Part shown: in pieces, positions 46,151 to 54,976 of the stretch
Layout: every line of letters begins with the position of its first letter
Position numbering within the stretch: position 1 is the stretch's first letter
DNA from: Planctomycetota bacterium
Lineage (GTDB): Bacteria; Planctomycetota; Planctomycetia; Planctomycetales; Planctomycetaceae
DNA length: 64,000 nucleotides
Assembly: GCA_027624335.1 (NCBI GenBank)
Contig: JAQBWV010000001.1
Coordinates: forward strand, 1-64,000
Reading direction: 5' to 3'
Notes under the pieces: model-generated
What the model was told of the DNA's origin: nothing
Seen by the model: the letters and a program-made list of their open reading frames with translations, nothing else
Database searches by the model: none
Made by a program: the position numbers and the translations under genes

Positions 46151-47185
46151 TTAAGCCGTGTCGCCGCTCTCGATGGCACCCGTCGTTTTCGCCGTCGCCG
46201 TCTGCTGAGCTTCGTCGTCCGGTGTCGCTTTGCGGCTCCACCACTGCGCCAGTAGAGTTCCGGTCACCATGCATCCGAACGTGTAAAGCGCTGGAGGAAT
46301 TGCCGCTGAAGGCTCCTCCTTGAAGAATTGCTGGACGAGCGACGTGCCGAGGCCGGCGTTCTGCATGCCGATTTCGAGCGTCAGCGCTCTCCGCATTCCG
46401 TCCGGAAGTCCAAGAGCCGATCCGCCTCCAAATCCGGCCAGATATCCGAGAATGTTGAGCACCAGCAGTCCAACCAGCAGAGTCACCGCCGCTGCTTCAC
46501 CATCGAAAGCGATCCGCAGGTTGGCTCGATTCTGCGCGACGACGACAGCGATGATCCAGATGATCGTCGCATTGGCGACGATGGGTCCGAGGCCGCGCAT
46601 GAATTCAGAGAACTTTGGAGCCGACCGGCAAATCAGATGTCCGGCGATGACCGGAGCGACGACCTGCCACAGCAGCGAGATCATGATCTTTTCAGTCGGC
46701 ACGTCATGCTGCCCGCTGAGTGTCAGCTTTAAAACCAGCGGAACGACGAACGGCGAGAGGATCGTAGCCATCGTCGTCAAGCTGACGGAATAACTGACGT
46801 TGCCTCGTGCGGCGAGCGTCAACACGTTGGAAGCCATCGCCCCTGGCACGCAACCGACGACAATCATGCCGACTCTGTACGGACCTTCGAGGCCCAGAAC
46901 CGTTGCAATACCCCAGGCCAGCAGCGGCATCGTGATGTACTGGATCGAGGTTCCACCGAGCACGGTCGGCCAGCGTTTTGCCAGTTGATCAACTTCCTCG
47001 CGAGGCAGCAGGCAGCCGATGCAGAACATCGTGACGGCAAACTGGTATGGAATGGCCGGAGCGGTCGTGATAAATGGATCGAGCGATTCTACTCCCGTCA
47101 TGTCCGGCCAGAAGTAGGCGGCCAGTGACGAAACAGTCAGCCACAGGAGCAGCGTTCGCTGGATAAAGTTTGCAGCCTTCTGCAT
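46151..47185 (-). CDS. Bile acid:sodium symporter (BASS) family transporter
   Basis: A 344-residue membrane protein with about nine to ten helices, fitting the SBF/BASS family (PF01758). Visible segments are FAVTMFCIGCLLPREE, VVGCVPGAMASNVLTLAARGN (the family's cross-over region) and LTLEIGMQNAGLGTSLVQQFF. Family members co-transport Na+ with organic anions such as bile acids, pantoate or pyruvate; the substrate here is unknown. The final ~25 residues are polar. The ATG at 47185 follows GAGAG by about 6 bases. It stands alone, with the repeat element directly after its stop. Confidence 0.88.
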   Translation of the reverse strand: MQKAANFIQRTLLLWLTVSSLAAYFWPDMTGVESLDPFITTAPAIPYQFAVTMFCIGCLLPREEVDQLAKRWPTVLGGTSIQYITMPLLAWGIATVLGLEGPYRVGMIVVGCVPGAMASNVLTLAARGNVSYSVSLTTMATILSPFVVPLVLKLTLSGQHDVPTEKIMISLLWQVVAPVIAGHLICRSAPKFSEFMRGLGPIVANATIIWIIAVVVAQNRANLRIAFDGEAAAVTLLVGLLVLNILGYLAGFGGGSALGLPDGMRRALTLEIGMQNAGLGTSLVQQFFKEEPSAAIPPALYTFGCMVTGTLLAQWWSRKATPDDEAQQTATAKTTGAIESGDTA

Positions 47186-47253
47186 GGAAATCTCTCAGGA
47201 TTCACGGCACCAGGATTGGAGAAATAGAAACAGTTGATGATGAGGCATTGTCC

Positions 47254-48048
47254 TCAGGCATCCGAATCGGACTCCTGCTCCAGATGGTCGACGAAGTCTG
47301 CAGACATCCCTGCAGCAAGTCGAGCGTCGCGTTGAAAGACTTCGCCTTTCGCCTTTGCTGCACGAAGTGGCCATTGCAGATGCGAGCAGAACGCGTCCCA
47401 GTCAGATTGGCCTGCGGGTTTCAGCTTTTGCAGCCATTCCATTCCGAAGGCGACGTGCTCGATTTCGTCGCGATGAATGACTCGCAGGATCGCGGCGCTC
47501 CGTTCGTCCCCGGCCGCTTCGAAGTACGAGGCGAACTCCAGTGTGTGGTCGAGGTTTCGTCCTTCAAAAACCAGCGGTAGCGTCACGACGTAATCCAGAA
47601 CCGTGCGGAATTCAAGAGACTTGTTCCAGATGTAAGAGTTAACAGGCAGCGATCCAAACTCAACACCCAGCATGGCCGCCCGCTCGACGTGCATTCGAGT
47701 GTGCCGCTGCTCGTCCCGCATGATCTGACACAGTCCGATTCGAAAATCAGTCGGAGCAGCGGGGAAGAGCAGGGCGATGCGAGCCATGACTTCCAGAGCC
47801 TGCAGTTCATGATTGGCGAGAATGTGATGCGCGACACCTCTTCGAATTGCGTCTTTGAATGATCCTGGTTTCGGCATCGCTGGAGCGGTTCGATGAGCGG
47901 CGAATTTCAGCGACTCAGTACGTGCCGGTTCCGCAATGTCAGACGGTTCGCCAGGAGCGTCGTCAGTAAACTCGCCAGAGGCCGGTTTGAGTTTGTTTTC
48001 CAGCAACTCGGAGCACAAAACCTGCTCGGCAAAGGCTCGAACTTCCAT
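47254..48048 (-). CDS. DUF455 ferritin-like protein
   Basis: A 264-residue protein fitting DUF455 (PF04305), with repeated metal-ligand-like motifs ANHELQALE, DEQRHTRMH and DEIEHVAFG, which should form a di-iron, ferritin-like four-helix site. The start is ATG 48048 (MEVRAFAEQVLCSELLENKL); an ATG at 48090 in the same frame would be translated through the terminator of the upstream gene. Only 25 bases separate the terminator's T-run from this start, so the gene is either expressed by read-through or has a promoter overlapping the hairpin. DUF455 function is not established. Confidence 0.86.
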   Translation of the reverse strand: MEVRAFAEQVLCSELLENKLKPASGEFTDDAPGEPSDIAEPARTESLKFAAHRTAPAMPKPGSFKDAIRRGVAHHILANHELQALEVMARIALLFPAAPTDFRIGLCQIMRDEQRHTRMHVERAAMLGVEFGSLPVNSYIWNKSLEFRTVLDYVVTLPLVFEGRNLDHTLEFASYFEAAGDERSAAILRVIHRDEIEHVAFGMEWLQKLKPAGQSDWDAFCSHLQWPLRAAKAKGEVFQRDARLAAGMSADFVDHLEQESDSDA

Positions 48049-48073
48049 GCGGCAGTCTCGGGCGACGTTTCTG

Positions 48074-48126
48074 AAAAAAAAAGTACCCAACGCACCAGCG
48101 TCGTCGTTGACGCTGGTAACGTTGGG
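48074..48126 (-). terminator. Rho-independent terminator between NIPSNAP gene and DUF455 gene
   Basis: CCCAACG/CGTTGGG outer stem (48086-48092 and 48120-48126) and CCAGCGTC/GACGCTGG inner stem (48095-48102 and 48109-48116) with a 6-base loop. Read on the minus strand, nine T follow (48082-48074). It lies 20 bases after the NIPSNAP stop and is the strongest terminator in the window. Confidence 0.88.
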
Positions 48127-48145
48127 CGTTGCTGTCGATGCGAGA

Positions 48146-48571
48146 CTATTTCATTGGCGAGTAGTCCGTCGCGGTCAGGAATTGCTTATCAACCTTCTTG
48201 ACAATCTTGCCATCGACGATCGATGCCTGGTAAGCAGCCTTCCACTCAGGGTCGTCGCGAAAACCAGCCCATGATGCTTCCGCAGCTTTCAAGGAATCAT
48301 GAGCGATGACGTAGATCAGCGTGTCCTTCGTTTCGGTGGGGACCCAATAGGCGACGTTCTTCATGCCGTGTTTCTCGAAAATCTTCATCGTGTGCTCGCG
48401 GAATCGTTTGTGCAAAGCTGGCAAGCGGCCTTCATTAGTCGTGTAGGTTCGCAATTCGTACACAACAGCGTCCTGCTTTTCTTCACTGACTGCAGGTTTC
48501 TGGATGGCCAGCCCCAGAGCGACAATTGCAACGGCGATGGCTGATACAGTAATGGTTCGTTCGCGGTTCAT
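48146..48571 (-). CDS. Exported NIPSNAP family protein
   Basis: A 141-residue protein. The first ~28 residues are a signal peptide (ITVSAIAVAIVALGLAI). The remainder matches the NIPSNAP family (PF07978), with VVYELRTYTTNEGRLPALHKRF and the terminal region; members are small ferredoxin-like barrels of poorly known function and in planctomycetes are often exported. AGGA precedes the ATG by 9 bases, and a strong terminator follows. Confidence 0.86.
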   Translation of the reverse strand: MNRERTITVSAIAVAIVALGLAIQKPAVSEEKQDAVVYELRTYTTNEGRLPALHKRFREHTMKIFEKHGMKNVAYWVPTETKDTLIYVIAHDSLKAAEASWAGFRDDPEWKAAYQASIVDGKIVKKVDKQFLTATDYSPMK

Positions 48572-48688
48572 GTTGAAAGTCCTTCATGGGTTGGTCAGAG
48601 AGAGCCTTCCATAGTCGTCGGAAGCCGTGGCGAATCCTGGGATAGACTTTGTCCGCCCGCAACTCATTCTCTCACGGAACCTCACATA

Positions 48689-49321
48689 GTGCGAAAGATT
48701 CACAACCAACGGTCGGACGGGCCGCCGGGAAAACTCATTTGCTGGCTGGTTGCGTTCGTTGAGATGGCTGTCGTGCTGACAATCGCGATGGGTGCGTTCT
48801 CGGCTTCTTATTCCGGCAGCGTCGTCACAGATGCGAGTAGTTTGAGCGGCGACAGCGACGAGACGATTTCAAATTCTGATGCTGAGCAGGATCAGGATGA
48901 GCAGAACGTGCCGCCCCGTGATTCAGATGCCGATTTCTCTGGAAGAATGCTCGGAACCTGGGAAGACGACTACAAAGGGCATCGCATCCTGACGCTTCGT
49001 CCCGACGGAACCGGCACGATGATTGTCGAGCTGGATGGCATCACCGCGATGCTGTTCGCGAAGACGTTGACGTTTCAGGAAGAGTGGGGCGTCGACAATC
49101 GACGAGTCACGATGAAGGCCGTCAGTGGTGAACCTGCCGGCAAAGTGAACCTTATTCTAAGCCTGCACGGTGACAGCTCCCTTCAGAGAATCGTCGAGGT
49201 GACCGCAGACCGAATGATTCTCGTCGAAGAGCCATCCGGAACACGCTTCGAGTGGCGGCGCGTCCCGGTTGTCGAAACGACAGCATTGCCGGGTGTCAGT
49301 CCTGATTCATCAGGCCGATAA
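48689..49321 (+). CDS. Membrane-anchored protein of unknown function
   Basis: A 210-residue protein starting at GTG 48689. A hydrophobic helix lies at ~17-38 (LICWLVAFVEMAVVLTIAMGAF), followed by an acidic, Ser/Asp-rich linker (~45-85) and a compact beta-rich C-terminal domain (~88-195; MLGTWEDDYKGHRILTLRPDG, then LDGITAMLFAKTLTFQEEW), suggesting an extracytoplasmic lipocalin-like barrel. I do not recognise the family. It converges with the MECR-like gene, 10 bases apart. Confidence 0.7.
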   Translation: MRKIHNQRSDGPPGKLICWLVAFVEMAVVLTIAMGAFSASYSGSVVTDASSLSGDSDETISNSDAEQDQDEQNVPPRDSDADFSGRMLGTWEDDYKGHRILTLRPDGTGTMIVELDGITAMLFAKTLTFQEEWGVDNRRVTMKAVSGEPAGKVNLILSLHGDSSLQRIVEVTADRMILVEEPSGTRFEWRRVPVVETTALPGVSPDSSGR

Positions 49322-49331
49322 CTGTTCGACG

Positions 49332-50375
49332 TCATTCCGCCGCGATGTTCAGCAGAATCTTGCCGCCCCTTCCGGAAGTCTCAGCGGCTTGCACGGCGGC
49401 CGTGATTTCTTCGAGCGGGAAGCTGGAGCCGATTTCGCTTGCCAGGACACCCTGGCGGATCAGGCTGGAGACCTTGCGGACGAGCTGCAGTTTCGCTGGC
49501 AGTTTGAGTGTTTCCATATAGTTGCCCAGCCAGAAACCTTCGACCGAGGCTCCGGGTGTCATCAGCGCTCGAGACGGAAACTGCAGGGGTTCGCCCGACA
49601 AAGTTCCGAACACCAGCATACGAGCCCTTCTGCCGAGTGTGCCGATGACTGCCGACCCGGTTGCTCCGCCGACGCAGTCGACGGCGAAGCGAATCCCGTT
49701 CTGTGTCCCACTGGAACCAGTCGCGTCAGCGACGGCGGCTCTAAAGTATTCGACCGAATGCTGTTCCGGATCAAACCAGACAGCGGCTGCGGCGCCCGCG
49801 TTCTTCAGTTCAGATACCTGTTCCTGTCGTCGCACAACGCAGAGCGTTTTGAATCCACAGCGTTGTCCCAGGCGGATGATCATGTGACCAAGGACTGATC
49901 CAGCGGCGGTTTGAAGTAGCCATTCGCCTTCTGGAATTCGCAGAATCTGCCGAGTCATCACGAAGGCTGTCGTCGGGTTCACGAAGAAGGTGGCCTGCTG
50001 TTCGCGGCTCAGATTACCGGTCAGCAGGTTTGAGAATGGAATGATCTGCGAAGCGGGGACGACGTTTTTCTCAGCCCAGTTGCCTCCTTGACGCGACAAC
50101 ACAGCAACGCGTTTGCCCAGCATCATCTTTGAGCGGAGTCCGCCGCCAGCGGCCTCCACGATGCCAACTCCCTCGAAGCCTGGCGTCGCCGGGCATTGAG
50201 CGCTCAACGTGTATTGCCCGCGGACATACATCAGGTCGGACGGATTGATCGGGCAGCAGAGCATTCGAACTCGGACCTGACCATGCTGCGGGGTGGGTTC
50301 GGGGACGTCGTGAATCGAGAGCACTGATTCCGGATTACCGGTGGCTTCAAAGACGACAGCTTTCATGGATGCCAT
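49332..50375 (-). CDS. MECR/ETR-type zinc-independent medium-chain reductase
   Basis: A 347-residue medium-chain dehydrogenase/reductase. It has the family N-terminal GroES-like fold (NPSDLMYVRGQYTL, ATPGFEGVGIVEA) and a nucleotide-binding domain (LQTAAGSVLGHMIIRLGQ). Zinc-binding Cys/His of alcohol dehydrogenases are absent. The closest family I recall is mitochondrial enoyl-ACP reductase/2-enoyl-thioester reductase (MECR/ETR), which uses NADPH; an alternative is a quinone-oxidoreductase-like enzyme. The ATG at 50375 has GAGAG upstream; MASMKAVV could also begin at 50366. Confidence 0.84.
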   Translation of the reverse strand: MASMKAVVFEATGNPESVLSIHDVPEPTPQHGQVRVRMLCCPINPSDLMYVRGQYTLSAQCPATPGFEGVGIVEAAGGGLRSKMMLGKRVAVLSRQGGNWAEKNVVPASQIIPFSNLLTGNLSREQQATFFVNPTTAFVMTRQILRIPEGEWLLQTAAGSVLGHMIIRLGQRCGFKTLCVVRRQEQVSELKNAGAAAAVWFDPEQHSVEYFRAAVADATGSSGTQNGIRFAVDCVGGATGSAVIGTLGRRARMLVFGTLSGEPLQFPSRALMTPGASVEGFWLGNYMETLKLPAKLQLVRKVSSLIRQGVLASEIGSSFPLEEITAAVQAAETSGRGGKILLNIAAE

Positions 50376-50458
50376 GTTGTTGACTCTCTGCAGAAAGTTT
50401 GCTGGCTCGTAATCTATCGGGCCGGGTCAGGGATGTGTTGATCTCGGGGCCGGATCGA

Positions 50459-51241
50459 TCAACTTCCGATCAGTTCTCGCGCTTTCGCTGCGATGTCGTC
50501 CTGTCTCATCAACGTTTCTCCGACCAGAATGCCGCGGATTCCTGACTGCATTAATCGCTCGACATCTGACCGTTCTCGAATGCCGCTTTCACTGACGAGG
50601 TATGTCGAGGCAGGGACTCGCGCCGCGAGGTCGGTTGAATGTCGCAAGTCGGTGACAAATGTCTTCAGGTTCCGATTGTTGATGCCGATCAGCGGAGCTT
50701 CAAGTTTGAGAACTCGGTCCAGGTTGTCCGGGTCGTAAACTTCGATCAGGCATTCCATGCCGAGTTCTGATGCGTAGAAGTAGAGGTCTCGCATCGTGCA
50801 GTCGTTGAGGCACTCGGCGATCAACAGAATGCAGTCTGCGCCGGCGACACGAGCTTCCAGAACCTGATATCGATCGAGAATGAAATCCTTTCGCATCACC
50901 GGAATCGAGACGCTGTTTCGAATCGCCGTCAGGTATTCGAGTCGCCCTTGAAAGTAGGGCTCGTCAGTGAGGCAGCTGATGCAGGCCGCTCCCGCTGATT
51001 CGTAAATTCTGGCGATTTCGACCGGGTCAAAGTTCTCACGAATCAGACCGGCTGACGGAGACGCTTTTTTCACTTCGGCAATCAGACCAATTCCAGGAGC
51101 AGCATTGAGCGCAGCGAGAAAATCGCGAGGCGGTGGGGCATCAGTCAGTTGAGCCAGCAGTTTGACTTCGGGTCGCTGGCTTCGGGCGGATTCGATTTCG
51201 CCGCGTTTTGTTTCGCAGATTTCGGAAAGGATATCCGACAC
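50459..51241 (-). CDS. trpC: Indole-3-glycerol-phosphate synthase
   Basis: A 260-residue cytoplasmic TIM-barrel enzyme of tryptophan synthesis that closes the indole ring from CdRP. Family motifs are VSDILSEICETKRGEIE at the start, IAEVKKASPSAGLI (catalytic Lys), VMRKDFILD, INNRNLKTF and YLVSESGIR near the C terminus. Start choice: GTG 51241 with AGGGAG about 8 bases upstream opens exactly where the family begins; the longer frame to 51367 does not resemble it. It is not near other trp genes and is preceded by an uninformative ~250-base gap. Confidence 0.94.
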   Translation of the reverse strand: MSDILSEICETKRGEIESARSQRPEVKLLAQLTDAPPPRDFLAALNAAPGIGLIAEVKKASPSAGLIRENFDPVEIARIYESAGAACISCLTDEPYFQGRLEYLTAIRNSVSIPVMRKDFILDRYQVLEARVAGADCILLIAECLNDCTMRDLYFYASELGMECLIEVYDPDNLDRVLKLEAPLIGINNRNLKTFVTDLRHSTDLAARVPASTYLVSESGIRERSDVERLMQSGIRGILVGETLMRQDDIAAKARELIGS

Positions 51242-51490
51242 GTAGCATCTCCCTGGGAGGCCGATGTGTTGTGAGTTGAGATTCGGCAGAATCGACGACT
51301 TGAAGACTGAGTACACGTCCCTCGAAGAAAGGGTCGCAGATTCTGGAAATGCGTCTGGACGCACCACAGCGGCACGTGAATCGAAGGTCCGTCAAGTCGC
51401 ATTCACGCTATATTCAAACCTCTATTCGTGGCGAGTGTGCTAGCGGGCAGTCAATAAACGAATCGTACTTCTGAGTCATGCCGCAGCGTG

Positions 51491-52597
51491 TTAACCGGTC
51501 CTTGTAGACGATGCACATTCGGACGCGATGGCGGTCTGGTACTCGTCGACCGTTAGTTCGACCATTCTTGTAACGTCGAACGCTTCGATGACACGCTGCC
51601 TGGCGGCGCTGCCGATGGCTCGGGCTCGAACAGGATCCGCGAGTAGTTCCATCATTCGCTCTGCAAGGCGATCCGAGTCGGAGGCGGGGACGACCAGTCC
51701 GGTTTCGCCGTCCTTGAGTATCGCGGTTACACCGCCGACTCCCGTTGCAATGACCGGTCGACCGAGCGCCATCGCTTCCAGCATCACTGTTCCTAATCCC
51801 TGCATCAGAGATGGCAGGCAGAAAATATCCATGGCCCGAATCGCCGATCGGAAATCGGGCAGATTGGTGATAAATGTAATGTGGTCGGTAAGTTTGAGCT
51901 GCCGGGCGAGGGCTCGCAGTCTTCGTTCTTCCGGGCCAGATCCGGCGATGAGGAATTCGACGTCGTTGCCAGCGTCGAGAACTTTGCGCGCGGCCTGAAT
52001 GAAGAATGGAAACCCTTTTGAGTTTTCCAGCCGACCGGCGGTGCCGATGACTGGAATTCGCTGGCTGCCGAGCACTTCGGCGTTCTCGAACAGGTCAGGA
52101 ACCTGAACACCGCTGTGGATGACGGTGACGAGGTTTTCCTTGATTGACTGGCCATTAACCAGGGCGTCCCGCACAGAGTCACTGACTGCGATGATTCGCT
52201 GGAGACGCAATTTATTCGTGATGACGCGAGGTGGTGAGCCCTGGTGATCGTGCAGAGTAACGATGCAGGGAAGATTAAGTCGCTGTGACAGGGCCAAACC
52301 AAATGACAGCGCGTGTCGGGATTGAACGTGGATCAGACTGGGCCGGTGAGCGGCTGCTTCCTGAGCAACCATTCCAGCGACGAACGGTCGAAAGACAGGC
52401 GATGACAACAACAGATACTCATGCGTCGGACACTTGGAACGTACGTCTTTGCGAAGAGAAGACACGTCCGGAGAAATAATCACAGGCGAGTAACCAAAGT
52501 CGGGTAGCAGCTCTGCCAGCCTCAACGTGTAGGAGCTGGTTCCACTCACCTGAAATGGGCCTGCCGCGAGGATTACAGTTCGCGAGTCGGTACTCAT
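51491..52597 (-). CDS. Glycosyltransferase family 4
   Basis: A 368-residue GT-B glycosyltransferase. N-terminal pattern AAGPFQVSGTSSYTLRLAELL, then IHVQSRHALSFGLALSQRL and IVTLHDHQGSP. The C-terminal half has GTAGRLENSKGFPFFIQAA, FLIAGSGPEERRLRALARQ and PSLMQGLGTVMLEAMALGRP with a retained E(x7)E-like arrangement. It ends the minus-strand run alaC-like, GATase-like, GT4 (60-base gap). The sugar donor is not predictable. Surface-polysaccharide work is likely, as for the 24309-31733 cluster. Confidence 0.9.
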   Translation of the reverse strand: MSTDSRTVILAAGPFQVSGTSSYTLRLAELLPDFGYSPVIISPDVSSLRKDVRSKCPTHEYLLLSSPVFRPFVAGMVAQEAAAHRPSLIHVQSRHALSFGLALSQRLNLPCIVTLHDHQGSPPRVITNKLRLQRIIAVSDSVRDALVNGQSIKENLVTVIHSGVQVPDLFENAEVLGSQRIPVIGTAGRLENSKGFPFFIQAARKVLDAGNDVEFLIAGSGPEERRLRALARQLKLTDHITFITNLPDFRSAIRAMDIFCLPSLMQGLGTVMLEAMALGRPVIATGVGGVTAILKDGETGLVVPASDSDRLAERMMELLADPVRARAIGSAARQRVIEAFDVTRMVELTVDEYQTAIASECASSTRTG

Positions 52598-52657
52598 TGG
52601 TTGATTCAGATCTCACGACATAAAAGAGTTCAACTCAGTCAACGTTCGCAGAGATAT

Positions 52658-53416
52658 CTATGCGAATTGTCCCGTCCATGAAAGTACCGATCGAAAGAAG
52701 TCGGCGTACAGGTTTCCGACCTCCACATCACCCGCTCCGACAGCACATGCAGTGACTCGTTCTGTTCCCCAGTCGACCATCGGACCAATCCAGTGAGGAG
52801 CCACATCAGTCGCCAGAGCTGCCGTTCGACCAGCGCCTTCTCTTCCGACGACGAGCAGCGGCTCCGCGGTTTGTTTCTGACAGCGTAACGTGTCCCCGTC
52901 AAACTGCGCGTTGAATAGTACGGCTTCAAGAATTGTCAGGGCATCCAGCCTTGGAGAGAACCTGTTGAAGCCTCCAATGAGCGGCGGTCTTGTCGACCAC
53001 GGCAAACCATCTGTGACAGGGTGCTTCGTGGCGGTTGGGCGAGCGAAGACGGGTTGATCGCAATTGCGGCGGTCATCGTTCTGTGAGATCTCAACCGGAA
53101 GAGCGTTTCCAATGGGAGTGCCGTCCCAGTTACCACCCAGGCCGTGATATGACTCCCAGCCGCCGATCATCAGCAGGCCAGCTCCGGACCGGACCTGTTC
53201 TATGATCTGGTTCTGCAATTGAGCGTCAGCCTGTGCGGCAGGATAGTCGCTGAAGATAAACAGGCTGCAGTTTGCCGGAACGTTCTCATGACCGAGTCTG
53301 CGATCACTGGAGATGTAGGTGAAATCCCAGTTCCAGAGCGTCATCAGTCCGGCCAGGTAAGCAGCCGCTGAATCCAGCGAGGTGTCGCCACAATATAGAA
53401 TGTGATGCTTGTTCAC
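52658..53416 (-). CDS. Glutamine-amidotransferase-like (GATase1-like) protein
   Basis: A 252-residue protein whose visible fold is that of class I glutamine amidotransferase-like proteins: LFIFSDYPAAQADAQL, GAGLLMIGGWESYHGLGG, and a later ATDVAPHWIGPMVDWG. In the loop where amidotransferases usually have a Cys nucleophile I see GGWES, not a clear GxCxG, so it may be a non-catalytic relative (compare PF07090). The start is GTG 53416; the frame runs further upstream over the previous gene but that part is antisense shadow. It follows the AlaC-like gene by 14 bases and precedes a GT4. Confidence 0.7.
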   Translation of the reverse strand: MNKHHILYCGDTSLDSAAAYLAGLMTLWNWDFTYISSDRRLGHENVPANCSLFIFSDYPAAQADAQLQNQIIEQVRSGAGLLMIGGWESYHGLGGNWDGTPIGNALPVEISQNDDRRNCDQPVFARPTATKHPVTDGLPWSTRPPLIGGFNRFSPRLDALTILEAVLFNAQFDGDTLRCQKQTAEPLLVVGREGAGRTAALATDVAPHWIGPMVDWGTERVTACAVGAGDVEVGNLYADFFRSVLSWTGQFA

Positions 53417-53430
53417 GGCGGATTCATGTC

Positions 53431-54666
53431 TTATTCGGCTTCGTCTGGACCCTGTTTCAGGCAACGAGCGATCTGTCGGACCGCCTGGCGCAGTCGCTGC
53501 ACGTTCTCGACGATCGCCAGCCGCAGGTAACCTTCTCCTTCCGCCCCGAATCCGCCTCCGGGGCTCACGGCCACGCCAGCTTCTTCGATCAGCTTCATCG
53601 AGAAATTGATCGAACCCATCTCGCACCACGGTTCGGGGATCTTCGCCCAGACAAACATCGAAGCTTTCGGGGGATCGATTTCCCAGCCGAGCCGTTGCAG
53701 ACCTTCGCATAATGCATCACGACGAACCTGGTACTCGGCCGACACTTCATCGACCGCAGCGTCGCAGTGCCGCAAGGCGACGATCGCCGCGATCTGAGCC
53801 GCCTGAAAAATTCCGTAGTCGTAATAACCCTTGATCGTGGCGAGAGCCCGGACCATCTCATGATTGCCGGCACAGAATCCGACTCGCCATCCGGCCATGC
53901 TGTAGCCCTTGCTCATCGTCGTGAACTCGACGCCAACGTCTTTGGCACCAGGTGTCGACAGAAAACTTGGAGCCTTGTAGCCATCGAAACAAATATCAGC
54001 GTAGGCGAAGTCGCTGATGACCATGAATCCGTACTTCTTCGCCAACGCGACCAGCCCGACATAGAAGTCCTGCTCGACGCAAGTCGTGGACGGATTGTGA
54101 GGATAGTTGACGATGACGAGCTTTGGCGTCGGAAACAAATGCTCGCACGTGTAAGCGATTCGTTCGAGAAACTGCTGCGGATTTCGACAGTCCAGACTGA
54201 TCACGTTGCCGGCTGCCAGCACGACGGCGTAAACGTGAATCGGAAAACTGGGCGACGGCACGATGGCGGTGTCCCCAGGCCCCATCAGCGCCAGGCACAA
54301 ATGGCTGAAACCTTCCTTGGACCCCAGGCAGGCGATGATTTCGCTGTTCGGGTCGAGCTGGACGTCGTACTTTTTCCGGTAGCGAGCGGCGACTTCCTTA
54401 CGCAGGTTGCCGATCCCATTGGACACCGAGTACCGATGGTTCTTCGGGTCCTTGATCGCTTCTGCGAGTTTTTCTGTGATGAGCGGGTGGGGACCTTCGG
54501 TTGGGTTGCCCATGCCGAGATCGATGACGTCGACTCCAGCGACTCGTTTTTCATACTTGAGCTTATTGATCTTGCCGAACATGTACGGCGGCAGTCGTTT
54601 CAAGCGATCTGCAACCGGGATGGTGAATGGCTGATCTTCAAAAGGAACTTCTGATTCGCTGCGCAT
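53431..54666 (-). CDS. alaC: AlaC-type alanine transaminase (class I/II PLP aminotransferase)
   Basis: A 411-residue enzyme closely resembling Ala[22 protein letters not shown] at the N terminus, [62 protein letters not shown], and the PLP lysine in [16 protein letters not shown]. Family enzymes move the amino group between alanine and 2-oxoglutarate; LL-diaminopimelate or other substrates cannot be excluded by motif alone. ATG 54666 with AGGG about 10 bases upstream matches the family start. It is divergent, with a DSD1-family PLP gene beginning 310 bases away on the other strand, and is the first gene of a three-gene run. Confidence 0.88.
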   Translation of the reverse strand: MRSESEVPFEDQPFTIPVADRLKRLPPYMFGKINKLKYEKRVAGVDVIDLGMGNPTEGPHPLITEKLAEAIKDPKNHRYSVSNGIGNLRKEVAARYRKKYDVQLDPNSEIIACLGSKEGFSHLCLALMGPGDTAIVPSPSFPIHVYAVVLAAGNVISLDCRNPQQFLERIAYTCEHLFPTPKLVIVNYPHNPSTTCVEQDFYVGLVALAKKYGFMVISDFAYADICFDGYKAPSFLSTPGAKDVGVEFTTMSKGYSMAGWRVGFCAGNHEMVRALATIKGYYDYGIFQAAQIAAIVALRHCDAAVDEVSAEYQVRRDALCEGLQRLGWEIDPPKASMFVWAKIPEPWCEMGSINFSMKLIEEAGVAVSPGGGFGAEGEGYLRLAIVENVQRLRQAVRQIARCLKQGPDEAE

Positions 54667-54976
54667 GGGAGTAGACCCTGGTTGATAAGTTGGTTTCCCA
54701 CCCGGGAACGTGGGGGATTCTAGCAGCCCCTGAAATCCGTGAAAGCAAAGCATTGATGTCTACGGGTTTCATTGATCGATGAGCCAGGCAAGCGAGGTCT
54801 CGCAACACAGCCGGCAGTTACTTTTCGTGACACGGGCCAGCCGGCAAGTGTTCAGCCCGGAAGCAACAGCTATACTCGCGCCGCTTCATGTTCGGAATAC
54901 GAAGTGGCAAACTCTACGTTTGTCGTCAGAAAGCCTTCCATCCTCGACCTTTTTCGCTCTCCGGGAGTACTCGACC

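Noticed and set aside
53767..54654. Long + strand open frame (295 codons) over the AlaC-like gene
   Set aside because: It is antisense to a recognisable PLP aminotransferase and shows no motif of its own.
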